This document shows, piece by piece, positions 42,136 to 50,077 of a stretch of 64,000 nt of DNA (within the stretch, counting starts at the first letter, position 1; the number at the start of each line of letters is the position of its first letter). Location of the stretch: the NCBI RefSeq assembly GCF_009455635.1, contig NZ_QPER01000002.1:1302001-1366000 (forward strand), written 5' to 3'. The DNA is from Paraburkholderia agricolaris. GTDB taxonomy: Bacteria > Pseudomonadota > Gammaproteobacteria > Burkholderiales > Burkholderiaceae. The translations under genes and the position numbers were made by a program. The notes beneath the pieces are model-generated. The model did not search any database. It had not been told where the DNA came from and saw nothing but the letters and a program-made list of their open reading frames with translations.

Positions 42136-43068
42136 GTGTCGAAAGAAGTGAAGCAGGGCCGCGTACTCGTGGTGGGCAGCATCAATACCGATCTGGTCGC
42201 CCGTGCCCCGCATTTGCCGCGGCCGGGCGAGACGATCGGCGGGCATGAGTTCTCGCAGGTTGCCGGCGGCAAGGGCGGCAACCAGGCGGTGGCGGCCGCC
42301 CGCATCGGCGCGCGCGTGGCGATGATCGGGCGGGTGGGGAAGGATGCGAACGGCGCGCAGCGGGTCCAGGATCTGGAAGCGGAGGGCATCGACTGCGCGG
42401 GTATCGAAGTCGACCCCGCGCAGCCTACCGGCGTGGCGATGGTAACGGTCTCGGACGACGGGCAGAACACGATCGTGGTGGTCGCGGGCAGTAACGGCGA
42501 ACTTACCCCTGAGAGCGTTGCGCGTCAGGAAGCGGCGATCAAGGCCAGCGACGTCGTGGTGTGCCAGCTGGAAACGCCGTGGGATTCCGTCCACGCAGCA
42601 CTTGCGCTGGGCCGGCGGCTGGGCAAGATCACCGTGCTGAACCCGGCGCCGGCAACCGGCCCGCTGCCCGCGGAATGGCTGCCGCTGGTCGACTACCTCG
42701 TGCCGAACGAGGTCGAAGCGGGGATACTCGCCGGCCTGCCGGTCGAATCGCAAAGCGGCGCGCGCCGGGCGGCGCTGGAATTGCAACGCGGCGGCGCCCG
42801 CAATGTGATCGTCACGCTCGGCTCGCAGGGCGCCTACCTGTTGCCTGAGGGCGGCGAAGGCACGCATTTCCCGGCGCCGCAGGTGCGGGCGGTCGACACG
42901 ACCGCGGCCGGCGATACTTTTATCGGTGTCTTTGCCGCGCAACTCGCCGCGCGGCAGCCGCTGGAAGGCGCGATCAGCCTCGCGCAACGCGCGGCTTCGA
43001 TTTCCGTCACGCGCGCCGGCGCGCAGCCGTCGATTCCGACTCGCGCGGAAGTCGACAGCGCAGTGTGA
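42136..43068 (+). CDS. rbsK: Ribokinase
   Basis: A 310-residue PfkB-family kinase. The N-terminal GSINTDLVARAPHLPRPGET and GGKGGNQAVAAAR motifs bind the sugar; the C-terminal DTTAAGDTFIGVF (about residue 255) carries the catalytic Asp and anion hole. It phosphorylates ribose on O5. I prefer the GTG at 42136, with AGGAGA six bases upstream, over the longer open frame from 42091. As the last sugar gene of the rbs operon it feeds ribose into the pentose phosphate pathway. Confidence 0.9.
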   Translation: MSKEVKQGRVLVVGSINTDLVARAPHLPRPGETIGGHEFSQVAGGKGGNQAVAAARIGARVAMIGRVGKDANGAQRVQDLEAEGIDCAGIEVDPAQPTGVAMVTVSDDGQNTIVVVAGSNGELTPESVARQEAAIKASDVVVCQLETPWDSVHAALALGRRLGKITVLNPAPATGPLPAEWLPLVDYLVPNEVEAGILAGLPVESQSGARRAALELQRGGARNVIVTLGSQGAYLLPEGGEGTHFPAPQVRAVDTTAAGDTFIGVFAAQLAARQPLEGAISLAQRAASISVTRAGAQPSIPTRAEVDSAV

Positions 43069-43201
43069 GGCGGATGCCTGTTGTGACATGAGGCAGTTCG
43101 ACCTGCAACTCTGGGTAGCTTGACGTTGAATGACCGGCACCATCTCCGGATGGTGTTCCTTTGGTTTAATCGCGATCTCTACTGGAATCAATGGACGAAA
43201 C

Positions 43202-44305
43202 ATGAAATCACAATATATAGGCATCCTGATGATGTCGCTGGTCATCGCCGCATGCGGCGGCAACGTGACGGCCACCGATCCACTCGCCAACGCGCCGAAG
43301 GTCATCATCGACTCGGACTTCAACACGATGGGCGACGACGGCCAGTTGTTCGCCATGACCACGCAGTTGATGGGGCAGGGCAAGGTCAACCTGCTCGGGT
43401 TGACTGTCGTGACCGGCAACGACTGGTTGCTCCAGGAAGAAGCGGATGCGCTAAAGGCCGTGGAGCGCATGGGCGTGCAGAACGTGGTGGGCGTCTACGG
43501 CGGCGCGGACTATCCGTTGCAATACGACGTGGCGAGCATTCGTGCGCAGCAAGCCGCCAATCCGCAAGGCTATTTCGGCGCGTGGATGCGGCCTGAACCG
43601 ACCCAGCAGTCGCAGCTTGTTGCGCCGCCTGATGGCTTCGCGGTGTCGACGAAACTGCAGGCTCAAAGCGCCGCGGACTTCATGATCCAGACCATCAAGC
43701 GCTATCCGAATCAGGTCACCATTCTCGAGGTGGGGCCGCCCACCAATCTCGCCACGGCGATCATGAAGGCGCCGGAGATCGTGCCGCTGATCAAGCAGAT
43801 TGTGTACATGGGCGGGGCGATGGCGGTGCCGGGCAATGCGAACGCCGTGGGTGAGCTGAACTGGTGGTTCGATCCGCTTGCCGTGCGCACGGTGCTTCAA
43901 ACGACGATTCCGCAGGCCGTCATTCCGCTCGATGTTACGGATACGGTGCCGCTTACGCAGAGCATCTTCGATCAGATCGTCAACAACCCGAACAAGCAGA
44001 CAGCGGTGACGAGAACGTACGGCATTGTCAATGCCGGTTCGTTCGGCGACAACACTCATCTGTTCGACACGCTGACGATCGCGTATTTCATGGATCCGAC
44101 CTATGCCACGCAGACGAAAAGCGCTTACCTGGATATCGATACCACGAACGGCGAGGATCAGGGGCATGTGACGGTCTACCCCGACCAGCCCGCGCCGGGT
44201 GCGTCGCCGAACAAGATCACCTATGTCACGCAGTTCGACAACAATCGGTTTTTCAGCCTTTACGTCGACCTGCTAACGCGTCCGGTGCCGATCACGCTGC
44301 CTTGA
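43202..44305 (+). CDS. Nucleoside hydrolase lipoprotein
   Basis: A 367-residue protein of the inosine/uridine-preferring nucleoside hydrolase family. The calcium-binding Asp cluster is IDSDFNTMGDDGQ (about residues 33-45), a variant of DxDPGxDD; later family motifs are ILEVGPPTNLATA, VYMGGAMAVPG and GELNWWFDPLAVR. It hydrolyses nucleosides to ribose and base. It begins with a lipoprotein signal (MKSQYIGILMMSLVIAACGG, Cys18), so it is exported, unlike most relatives. It follows ribokinase by 133 bases and probably supplies ribose to the Rbs importer. Confidence 0.87.
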   Translation: MKSQYIGILMMSLVIAACGGNVTATDPLANAPKVIIDSDFNTMGDDGQLFAMTTQLMGQGKVNLLGLTVVTGNDWLLQEEADALKAVERMGVQNVVGVYGGADYPLQYDVASIRAQQAANPQGYFGAWMRPEPTQQSQLVAPPDGFAVSTKLQAQSAADFMIQTIKRYPNQVTILEVGPPTNLATAIMKAPEIVPLIKQIVYMGGAMAVPGNANAVGELNWWFDPLAVRTVLQTTIPQAVIPLDVTDTVPLTQSIFDQIVNNPNKQTAVTRTYGIVNAGSFGDNTHLFDTLTIAYFMDPTYATQTKSAYLDIDTTNGEDQGHVTVYPDQPAPGASPNKITYVTQFDNNRFFSLYVDLLTRPVPITLP

Positions 44306-44334
44306 TGGCACGAGGCAGGACGCATCGCTCACAA

Positions 44335-44362
44335 GGGCCGCGGTCTCGGTCAGACCCGGCCC
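44335..44362 (+). terminator. Possible terminator after the nucleoside hydrolase gene
   Basis: GGTCT (44342-44346) pairs with AGACC (44352-44356), and GGGCC (44335-44339) with GGCCC (44358-44362) across small bulges, 30 bases past the stop. No T-run follows. Confidence 0.4.
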
Positions 44363-44779
44363 GGATCGAGCAGATTCGAACCGAAGTCGCGGCACTGCGC
44401 GGCGAGCCGCGCGATCTCGGTATTGAGCGAATGGGGCTGCTCCGCCCGATGCATGGCGACGTATGAGACAGGCGGCAACGCGGGGCGCTTAAGCGGATCC
44501 ATAAAACCGCATGACGTCATGGCCGGCGGCCCACCCGATCCGCCGGTCATGAGGGGCGTGAGGCCTCTACGCAGACCCCAATTACGCGGCGCGCGAAGAA
44601 TGTTGCGCATCTTTACCCGCCCATGCCGCGCATTGCTTGTGCCGCAAGGCGTGGCAGCGGATTACCGCCGACGCTTACAGCGCTGCAGGTAATCCACCGA
44701 AACACAACCGTAGCCGAACTGTAGTGTCACGTGTCTAGGATGTCCCCATCGCCCATGTATCGATCAATGGAGGTGCCGG
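44363..44779. other. Intergenic stretch without a convincing gene
   Basis: This 417-base region has only short open frames with unlikely composition on both strands, including an 86-codon minus-strand one at 44350-44610. It may be the remains of a decayed gene. The start of the next small gene carries a perfect GGAGGT (44768-44773). Confidence 0.5.
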
Positions 44780-44983
44780 ATGCTTAGCCATCACGAACTC
44801 GCGACACTCATGCTGCTTGGCGACACAGACAAGCGGTTGGAAACTATCGATCCAGACGTGCTGGCTTTACGCCGCTACGAACTCGTTGAAATACGGCAGC
44901 GCGATCCGCAAGGATCGACGCTGCAACTCACCCGCCAGGGCCGTGCACTGCTGGAACGGTTGCGTATGGGCGCGGGGGGCTGA
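44780..44983 (+). CDS. Small winged-helix-like hypothetical protein (paralogue of 2950-3210)
   Basis: A 67-residue protein with the same framework as the product at 2950-3210: MLSHHELATLMLL at the start, a central ALRRYELVEIRQ helix and strand, and LQLTRQGRALLERLRMG at the end. A full GGAGGT ribosome site precedes its ATG. The fold looks like a minimal winged helix, but no DNA-binding residues can be named with safety. It lies alone between the ribose genes and a PhnB-type gene. Function unknown. Confidence 0.72.
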   Translation: MLSHHELATLMLLGDTDKRLETIDPDVLALRRYELVEIRQRDPQGSTLQLTRQGRALLERLRMGAGG

Positions 44984-45241
44984 GCGAAGACGGAACATCG
45001 CCCGCGAATGCCGGAGAACCGTGGCGCGGCAGAATGTGCAAATATCCTCAGCGAGACAGCTTGACCATAACGGATAGCAGCTAACATGGACCGCGGGTCG
45101 ACCGGGGTCATACGACATCGGGCAGGCAAAAAAATGGAACTTTTCCGCGCCCGCTGTCGATTTTGATGGTCTTGTTTCGTCGTCTCAGTGGTGGCACGCG
45201 GTTCGCCTCCGCATTTCGTCCATCCTGACAGGAGATTTGCC

Positions 45242-45715
45242 ATGACGATTCAGAAGATCACCCCTTTCCTTTGGTACTCCACGCAAGCTGAAGAGGCCGC
45301 AGCCTTCTATGCGAAGATTTTTCCGGACTCGCGCGTCGTCCGGGTGACGGCGGTGCCGAGTGCCGGCAACACCAAGGTCGTCGAGTTTGTTCTCTTCGGG
45401 CAGCCCTTCATTGCAATGAGCGCCTCGGGACCCGACTCGTTCAACCACGCGATCTCGCTGATGGTGAGCTGTGACGATCAGGCGGAACTTGACCGTTACT
45501 GGAACGCCTTTCTCGAAGATGGCGGTTCGCCTGAGGCCTGCGGCTGGCTGAAAGACCGCTTCGGCGTCTCCTGGCAGCTCACTCCAACCGAGCAGATCAG
45601 CATGATGGCCGACCCCGATCCGGTCAAGGCCACCCGCGTTGCCGAAGCCATGATGAAAATGGTGAAGCTTGACGTCGAGGCGCTGAAAGCCGCCTATCTG
45701 GGGACGGCGAAATAA
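45242..45715 (+). CDS. PhnB-like VOC-family protein
   Basis: A 157-residue protein: ITPFLWYSTQAEEAAAFYAKIF at the start, a central FNHAISLMVSCDDQAELDRYW and the typical GWLKDRFGVSWQLTP end, which together mark the PhnB / 3-demethylubiquinone-9 methyltransferase-like branch of the vicinal oxygen chelate superfamily. These proteins are common and mostly uncharacterised; the name implies no methyltransferase. ACAGGAGA stands upstream of the ATG. It is a stand-alone gene. Confidence 0.87.
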   Translation: MTIQKITPFLWYSTQAEEAAAFYAKIFPDSRVVRVTAVPSAGNTKVVEFVLFGQPFIAMSASGPDSFNHAISLMVSCDDQAELDRYWNAFLEDGGSPEACGWLKDRFGVSWQLTPTEQISMMADPDPVKATRVAEAMMKMVKLDVEALKAAYLGTAK

Positions 45716-45995
45716 CAGAAGACCCTGCTGCAGTTTCACTTTCCGTGTCACCCGGCGGCGCGCAGCGCGAGGGTAGCCGGGTACTGCAGCGCATGCCCAG
45801 CGTAATCGCGCACCGATCGTCGCTGCTTCACCAAACGTTTGCGCCGTTGCAGCTATTTGCCGACGATTTGTCAGGCTAAAGATTTGCGTTTTGCATGTCG
45901 TTATCCTGTCAAACAAGTCAGGGCCATCGTCCATACCCGCGCCTCACGAGAGCGCGGGATGGCCGAGGCAATAGAGCTCTCCGGGGGAACGAAAC

Positions 45996-47240
45996 TTGAA
46001 TCACCAACGATCGCCATGGCCGCGCACAGCGGCGCCAGGTGAGGTCATCTATGCTGAAGGCTTCGCGGGCGACGCCGTCATCTACGTGATCGCAGACGGC
46101 AAAGTCGAAATTTCCACGCAATGCGATGACAAGAAGGTCATCCTCGCCACGCTCGGCAAGGGCGAGTTCTTTGGCGAGGCGTCCTTGTTACCCGCCGAAC
46201 CGCGCGCGCATACCGCGAGAGCCATCAGCTTCTGTCAATTGACCGTGATCGCGGCGGGCGTCGTGGAAGAAGAGCTCGAACGCGTATCGCCGCTGTTGCG
46301 GTATATCGTGCGCACCATGATTCGACGCGTGAAGAAGAAGGACGACGTTCTCGCCACCAATACGCATGCCGATTTTCTTCCGGGGGTGCTCTCGTACGCG
46401 CACGTCCTTTCGCTGATGGCGGGCATCGAGAACACGGACCGCGTGGACGGACGCGCGCGCCGCGCTCAAGGAGAGGAGTGTTCGGTGCCGCTGCCAGAAG
46501 TCATCAAGAAGTGCCATGCGATTGCCGGCCATTCGCGTCCGCATGTGATGGCAATGCTCAAGCGCATGGAAAAACTCAATCTGGTGACGCTCGAACCGGG
46601 CCGCTCCGATCGCTTGAGCACGCTGTCGGCGCGCTATTCCGCGCAGGACGGCGCGGCCGGGCGGCAGCTCGTCACCTTCGATCCCGTGCGGATCACGGAA
46701 CGGGCCCAGCAGGTGGCGGACCACGATCTCGACCTGTCGATCAACAGCGAGCTGGAGCTGATCGAGCTGGCCGACCTCGAAGCCCTGATCGGCGTCGAGA
46801 AGAACCTGATCCTCAACAAGCTCTCGCATGCGGAGATTGCCGAAGACGTCTTCGCGTTTCGCAAGACGCGGGTCCTGAACTACGTCGAGGAAAAGGGCAT
46901 TACGTATTTTTCCCGGCGCAATCCGCAGGGCACGAGCGAGCTGAAGACGCTGGCCGATCTGGAGCTGGTCGACCAGCGCACCCTGTTCGAAGCCGTGAGT
47001 GCGTTCGACACCTATGACCTCGCGAAATTGCTCGCCGCGGTAACCGGCGAGCCGATCTCCGAGCGCCTCTTTTCGGTGATGACCGAGGCGCGAAAGAAGG
47101 AGGTGTCGTGGGTCATGCGCCGTGAAATCAAGATCGATCCGCTCGAGATTGCTGAGATCGAGGAGCGCTTCATCGAGACCGTGCGCTCGCTCAAGTTCTC
47201 GGCCGCTGCTGTAGCGCCGCTTGCCAACGTGAGTGCCTGA
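45996..47240 (+). CDS. Cyclic-nucleotide-binding protein with FliG-like C-terminal domain
   Basis: A 414-residue protein of unusual build. Residues about 12-120 form a CRP-type cyclic-nucleotide-binding domain: GEVIYAEGFAGDAVIYVIADG, then the phosphate-binding cassette GKGEFFGEASLLPAEPR (about 55-70). Residues about 165-205 look like a winged helix (PEVIKKCHAIAGHSRPHVMA). Residues about 340-405 match the FliG C-terminal torque helix region: LLAAVTGEPISERLFSVMTE, RKKEVSWVMRREIK, then EIAEIEERFIETVRSL. The start is a TTG at 45996 with GGGGGA upstream; a stop in frame lies seven codons before, so a longer form is excluded. Genes for MotA- and MotB-like stators follow at once. It may act as a nucleotide-sensing rotor partner. 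FliG match is by eye; where FliG has Asp-Asp this has Arg-Arg. Confidence 0.75.
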   Translation: MNHQRSPWPRTAAPGEVIYAEGFAGDAVIYVIADGKVEISTQCDDKKVILATLGKGEFFGEASLLPAEPRAHTARAISFCQLTVIAAGVVEEELERVSPLLRYIVRTMIRRVKKKDDVLATNTHADFLPGVLSYAHVLSLMAGIENTDRVDGRARRAQGEECSVPLPEVIKKCHAIAGHSRPHVMAMLKRMEKLNLVTLEPGRSDRLSTLSARYSAQDGAAGRQLVTFDPVRITERAQQVADHDLDLSINSELELIELADLEALIGVEKNLILNKLSHAEIAEDVFAFRKTRVLNYVEEKGITYFSRRNPQGTSELKTLADLELVDQRTLFEAVSAFDTYDLAKLLAAVTGEPISERLFSVMTEARKKEVSWVMRREIKIDPLEIAEIEERFIETVRSLKFSAAAVAPLANVSA

Positions 47241-47320
47241 CGCCTGTGTCTGCCAGCGGGACGGCCGGGTGCTTTGCAGGATTGCTGCCCGGATGACCGG
47301 GCAGCCGTTCGAGAGGATGT

Positions 47321-48094
47321 ATGGATCTTTTGACGCTATTTGGCGCCTTGTTTGGCGTAACGGCCATCGTGGCCGGCTTTTCGCTCGAGGGTGGGCATTT
47401 CACTTCGCTGTTTCAGACGGAGGCGTTCGTTATCGTCCTGGGCGGCACGTTCGGCGCGGTGATGATCCAGAACACCTGGGCCAGGTTTTACGACGGCGTC
47501 AAGCAACTGCGGTTCGCCTTTGTGAAGGCGCGCCAGGTCGACCGGAAAAGCCTGGCGGTCCTGCTCGAGTGGGGCGATCAGGCGAAGCTGAACGGCATGC
47601 TTGTGTTCGAGTCGCTCGAGGTGAGCGAGGCCGGTGGCTTCAATCCGTTTGCCAAACGCGGTCTGGAGCTTCTGGCCAACGGCGTGTCGACTGCCGTACT
47701 CGAAGACGCCTTGCAACGGGAGCTGGACGCCTATGAGCGCAACCACATGGCGGCCGCACGCATCTGGCAGCAGGCGGGCGGCTACGCGCCGACGTTCGGC
47801 ATTCTGGGGGCGGTGCTCGGCCTGATTCAGGTCACCGGCCACATGCTCGAACCGGCGCAACTCGGCGAGGGGATTGCCGTCGCGTTCGTGGCCACCTTGT
47901 ACGGTCTCGCGTTGGCGAATCTGGTGTTCCTGCCGTTGTACGGCAAGATCCGGGCGCAGGTGGACAGCGAGTTGCGCTTCCGGCGCTTATACCTCGACGG
48001 CCTGCTCGCAATTTCACGCAAGGAGTCGCCTCATACGATCGAAACCCGGCTGGCGGGCGACATCCGGGAACGGTCGGCCGAGTTGCTGGGTTGA
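47321..48094 (+). CDS. MotA-like stator protein (MotA/TolQ/ExbB family)
   Basis: A 257-residue inner-membrane protein with four predicted helices: near 1-22 (FGALFGVTAIVAGFSL), 28-50 (FQTEAFVIVLGGTFGAVMI), 153-175 (GYAPTFGILGAVLGLIQV) and 188-212 (AVAFVATLYGLALANLVFLP). The cytoplasmic loop between helices 2 and 3 is long, as in MotA. It should form an ion channel with the MotB-like protein. GAGAGG stands before the ATG at 47321. It is closer to MotC/PomA-type stators than to ExbB. It sits with a CNBD-FliG-like gene, not with flagellar genes. Confidence 0.87.
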   Translation: MDLLTLFGALFGVTAIVAGFSLEGGHFTSLFQTEAFVIVLGGTFGAVMIQNTWARFYDGVKQLRFAFVKARQVDRKSLAVLLEWGDQAKLNGMLVFESLEVSEAGGFNPFAKRGLELLANGVSTAVLEDALQRELDAYERNHMAAARIWQQAGGYAPTFGILGAVLGLIQVTGHMLEPAQLGEGIAVAFVATLYGLALANLVFLPLYGKIRAQVDSELRFRRLYLDGLLAISRKESPHTIETRLAGDIRERSAELLG

Positions 48095-48189
48095 TCGTAT
48101 TCGACCGCGATCGCGAAGCCGGCCGTGACCGGTCGGCACCGGCGAGCCGCGCACCTGATTAAACGCATTCGGAAACAGACGTTCCTGGC

Positions 48190-48906
48190 ATGAACACTTC
48201 TTCGGGTAACAAGCGCCTTGTGGCGGACAAAACCGGCTATCGGCACGCTGACGGGAACGGCGACGCGGACGATGAAGTGCAGTCCGGACGCTGGCTGATT
48301 TCCTATGCGGACCTCATCACCACGCTGATGGTGTTGTTCCTGGCGCTGTATGCGTTGCAGTTGGCAAAGAACCGCGAGCTTGAAGTAAAGATGCTGGCGC
48401 AGCGTGCGGTGAAAACGGCAACGGCCGCTCGTGTGGTTCAGGCTCCTCCCGCCGTGCCCGAAGTGCCCGACGCGGCAAGACGGCAACTGCTTGCCTTGCT
48501 CGCGCCGCTTCAGGATAACCGGCAGATTACGATTTCAAATGCTTCGCAGGGCGTGGAGATCGCGATCAACGCGAAGGTGCTCTTCAACTCTGGCGACGCG
48601 CATCTGTTGCCGGAATCCTTCGACGTCTTGAATCGGATCGCCGGGGTCCTGCGCGAGCGCGCGAAGAACAACATCCTCGTCGAAGGGCACACGGACAGTG
48701 TGCCGATCTCGAGCGCGAAGTACGAGTCGAACTGGGAGCTGTCATCGGCGCGGGCCGGCGCCGTTGTTCGATTTTTTGCCGGCCGGGGCATTGAGCCGCA
48801 CAGAATGGCCGCGATCGGCAGGGCGGACAATTTTCCGCTGATCATCGGCGACGATGCGGCGGCGCGCGCCGCGAATCGCCGCGTGACCATTCTCGTGGCG
48901 TATTGA
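48190..48906 (+). CDS. MotB-like stator protein with OmpA-type peptidoglycan-binding domain
   Basis: A 238-residue protein. After a polar N-terminus a single membrane helix (about 35-57, starting ISYADLITTLMVLFLALYAL) carries the conserved proton- or sodium-carrying Asp (about residue 41). Residues about 120-238 form an OmpA/MotB peptidoglycan-binding domain: LFNSGDAHLLPESFDVLNRI, VEGHTDSVPI and NWELSSARA. It anchors the MotA-like channel to the cell wall. A 95-base gap separates it from the MotA-like gene. Together with the first gene of the cluster it suggests a motor unit. Confidence 0.88.
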   Translation: MNTSSGNKRLVADKTGYRHADGNGDADDEVQSGRWLISYADLITTLMVLFLALYALQLAKNRELEVKMLAQRAVKTATAARVVQAPPAVPEVPDAARRQLLALLAPLQDNRQITISNASQGVEIAINAKVLFNSGDAHLLPESFDVLNRIAGVLRERAKNNILVEGHTDSVPISSAKYESNWELSSARAGAVVRFFAGRGIEPHRMAAIGRADNFPLIIGDDAAARAANRRVTILVAY

Positions 48907-49183
48907 GTCGACGGACGGGTGAGCGCATACGTGCTGAAAGCCCGCTTCGAACCCTGCATGGCAAGCCGGTAACCGGCGCAACGAGCGGCACTTGCGCGCG
49001 GCGAAACAGGCTGCGAAGATTGCGTTGAATCGCGCTATCCTCTGATGTATCGCATTGTCCGACGCCTTTCGCCGCGGCGATGATTGCCTTCGGCGTTTCA
49101 GGCAGCGGGCCGACTGTTTCCGATCATGGCCAGATCGGGCTTGAGCGATTGAGTGCGCCGCACCGTATTGACCGGGGAGTTAC

Positions 49184-50077
49184 ATGTTTGCGTCGAGCCC
49201 GTTTGCCGGACTGCTGAACCATGCGAGCCAGTGGCTGCTCGGTTTCGCGCTCGTTCTGTTGACGATGGCCGCGGGGGCGGCGCTGGAGCGGCGCTGGCCG
49301 GCCGAATTGCTGCAATCGCGGGCCGGCAAGCGCTTTAACATCGTCTACGCGGCGCTGTATTCGGCGCTCGCGGAAGCCGTGCGGCCGCTGTTGGCGATGG
49401 TCAGCGTCGCGATCGTCAATGCACTCGGCGGCGGCTGGGTCGTGCTGGCCTCGCGCGGGTGGAGCGCGTTGGCTTCCATCGTGATCGTGCTATTGACGAT
49501 CGATCTGCTCGAATATGGGTTTCACCGCTTGCAGCATGCATGGCCCGTCTTGTGGAAATTGCATTCGCTGCACCACAGCGCCACCGAATTCAATATCACG
49601 GTGACGTTCCGGCATCACTGGTTCGAAGTGCTCATCAAAGGCTGCCTGCTTTATCCGGTGGTGGGTGTGCTGTTCAAGGTCGAGCCGTGGATTGTCGGTG
49701 TGACCTCGATCATTTTCATGTTCGGCAATTACTTCGCGCATATGAACCTGCGCATCGACCTGGGTCGCTTTACGGCGTGGGTCAACAATCCGCAATACCA
49801 CCGCCTGCATCACTCGAACCGTGCCGAACACTTCGACCACAACTTCACGCAGTTGCTGCCGCTGTGGGATCACCTGTTCGGCACGTTGTGGCTGCCCGCG
49901 AAACACGAATGGCCGGCCACCGGGCTCGACGACGGCGCGCAACCGCGCTCGCTGCTCGGCGCGCTGAGCTGGCCGCTGCGCGCGCACGCCGCGCCCGTTC
50001 TAGACCAGCCTCGCGCTGCGCACCGCTTTACCGCCCAGCAGGCAGACGACCATGGTGGCCAGGACGAGCACGCATAA
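49184..50077 (+). CDS. Sterol desaturase / fatty acid hydroxylase family protein
   Basis: A 297-residue membrane protein with about four helices and the di-iron histidine boxes of the family: HRLQH (about residue 114), HSLHHS (about 127), and HRLHHS with HFDHNF (about 207-220). Such enzymes insert oxygen or a double bond into lipid chains. Several bacterial ones hydroxylate carotenoids, hopanoids or ornithine lipids. The substrate here is unknown. The last 78 bases overlap the 3 prime end of the convergent MFS gene; the extra His- and Asp-rich tail (QADDHGGQDEHA) is encoded in that overlap and may be a readthrough extension. Confidence 0.87.
   Translation: MFASSPFAGLLNHASQWLLGFALVLLTMAAGAALERRWPAELLQSRAGKRFNIVYAALYSALAEAVRPLLAMVSVAIVNALGGGWVVLASRGWSALASIVIVLLTIDLLEYGFHRLQHAWPVLWKLHSLHHSATEFNITVTFRHHWFEVLIKGCLLYPVVGVLFKVEPWIVGVTSIIFMFGNYFAHMNLRIDLGRFTAWVNNPQYHRLHHSNRAEHFDHNFTQLLPLWDHLFGTLWLPAKHEWPATGLDDGAQPRSLLGALSWPLRAHAAPVLDQPRAAHRFTAQQADDHGGQDEHA

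Noticed and set aside
41797..43470. A 557-codon minus-strand open frame across rbsC and rbsK
   Set aside because: Antisense shadow of two recognised genes; no family resemblance.
44350..44610. An 86-codon minus-strand open frame in the gap after the nucleoside hydrolase gene
   Set aside because: No ribosome site, no recognisable motif, and unlikely composition; kept only as a possible relic.
45996..48906. Zorya-type phage defence, because of the MotA/MotB-like pair
   Set aside because: No ZorC, ZorD or ZorE helicase or nuclease genes lie beside it; the third gene is a cNMP-FliG-like protein.
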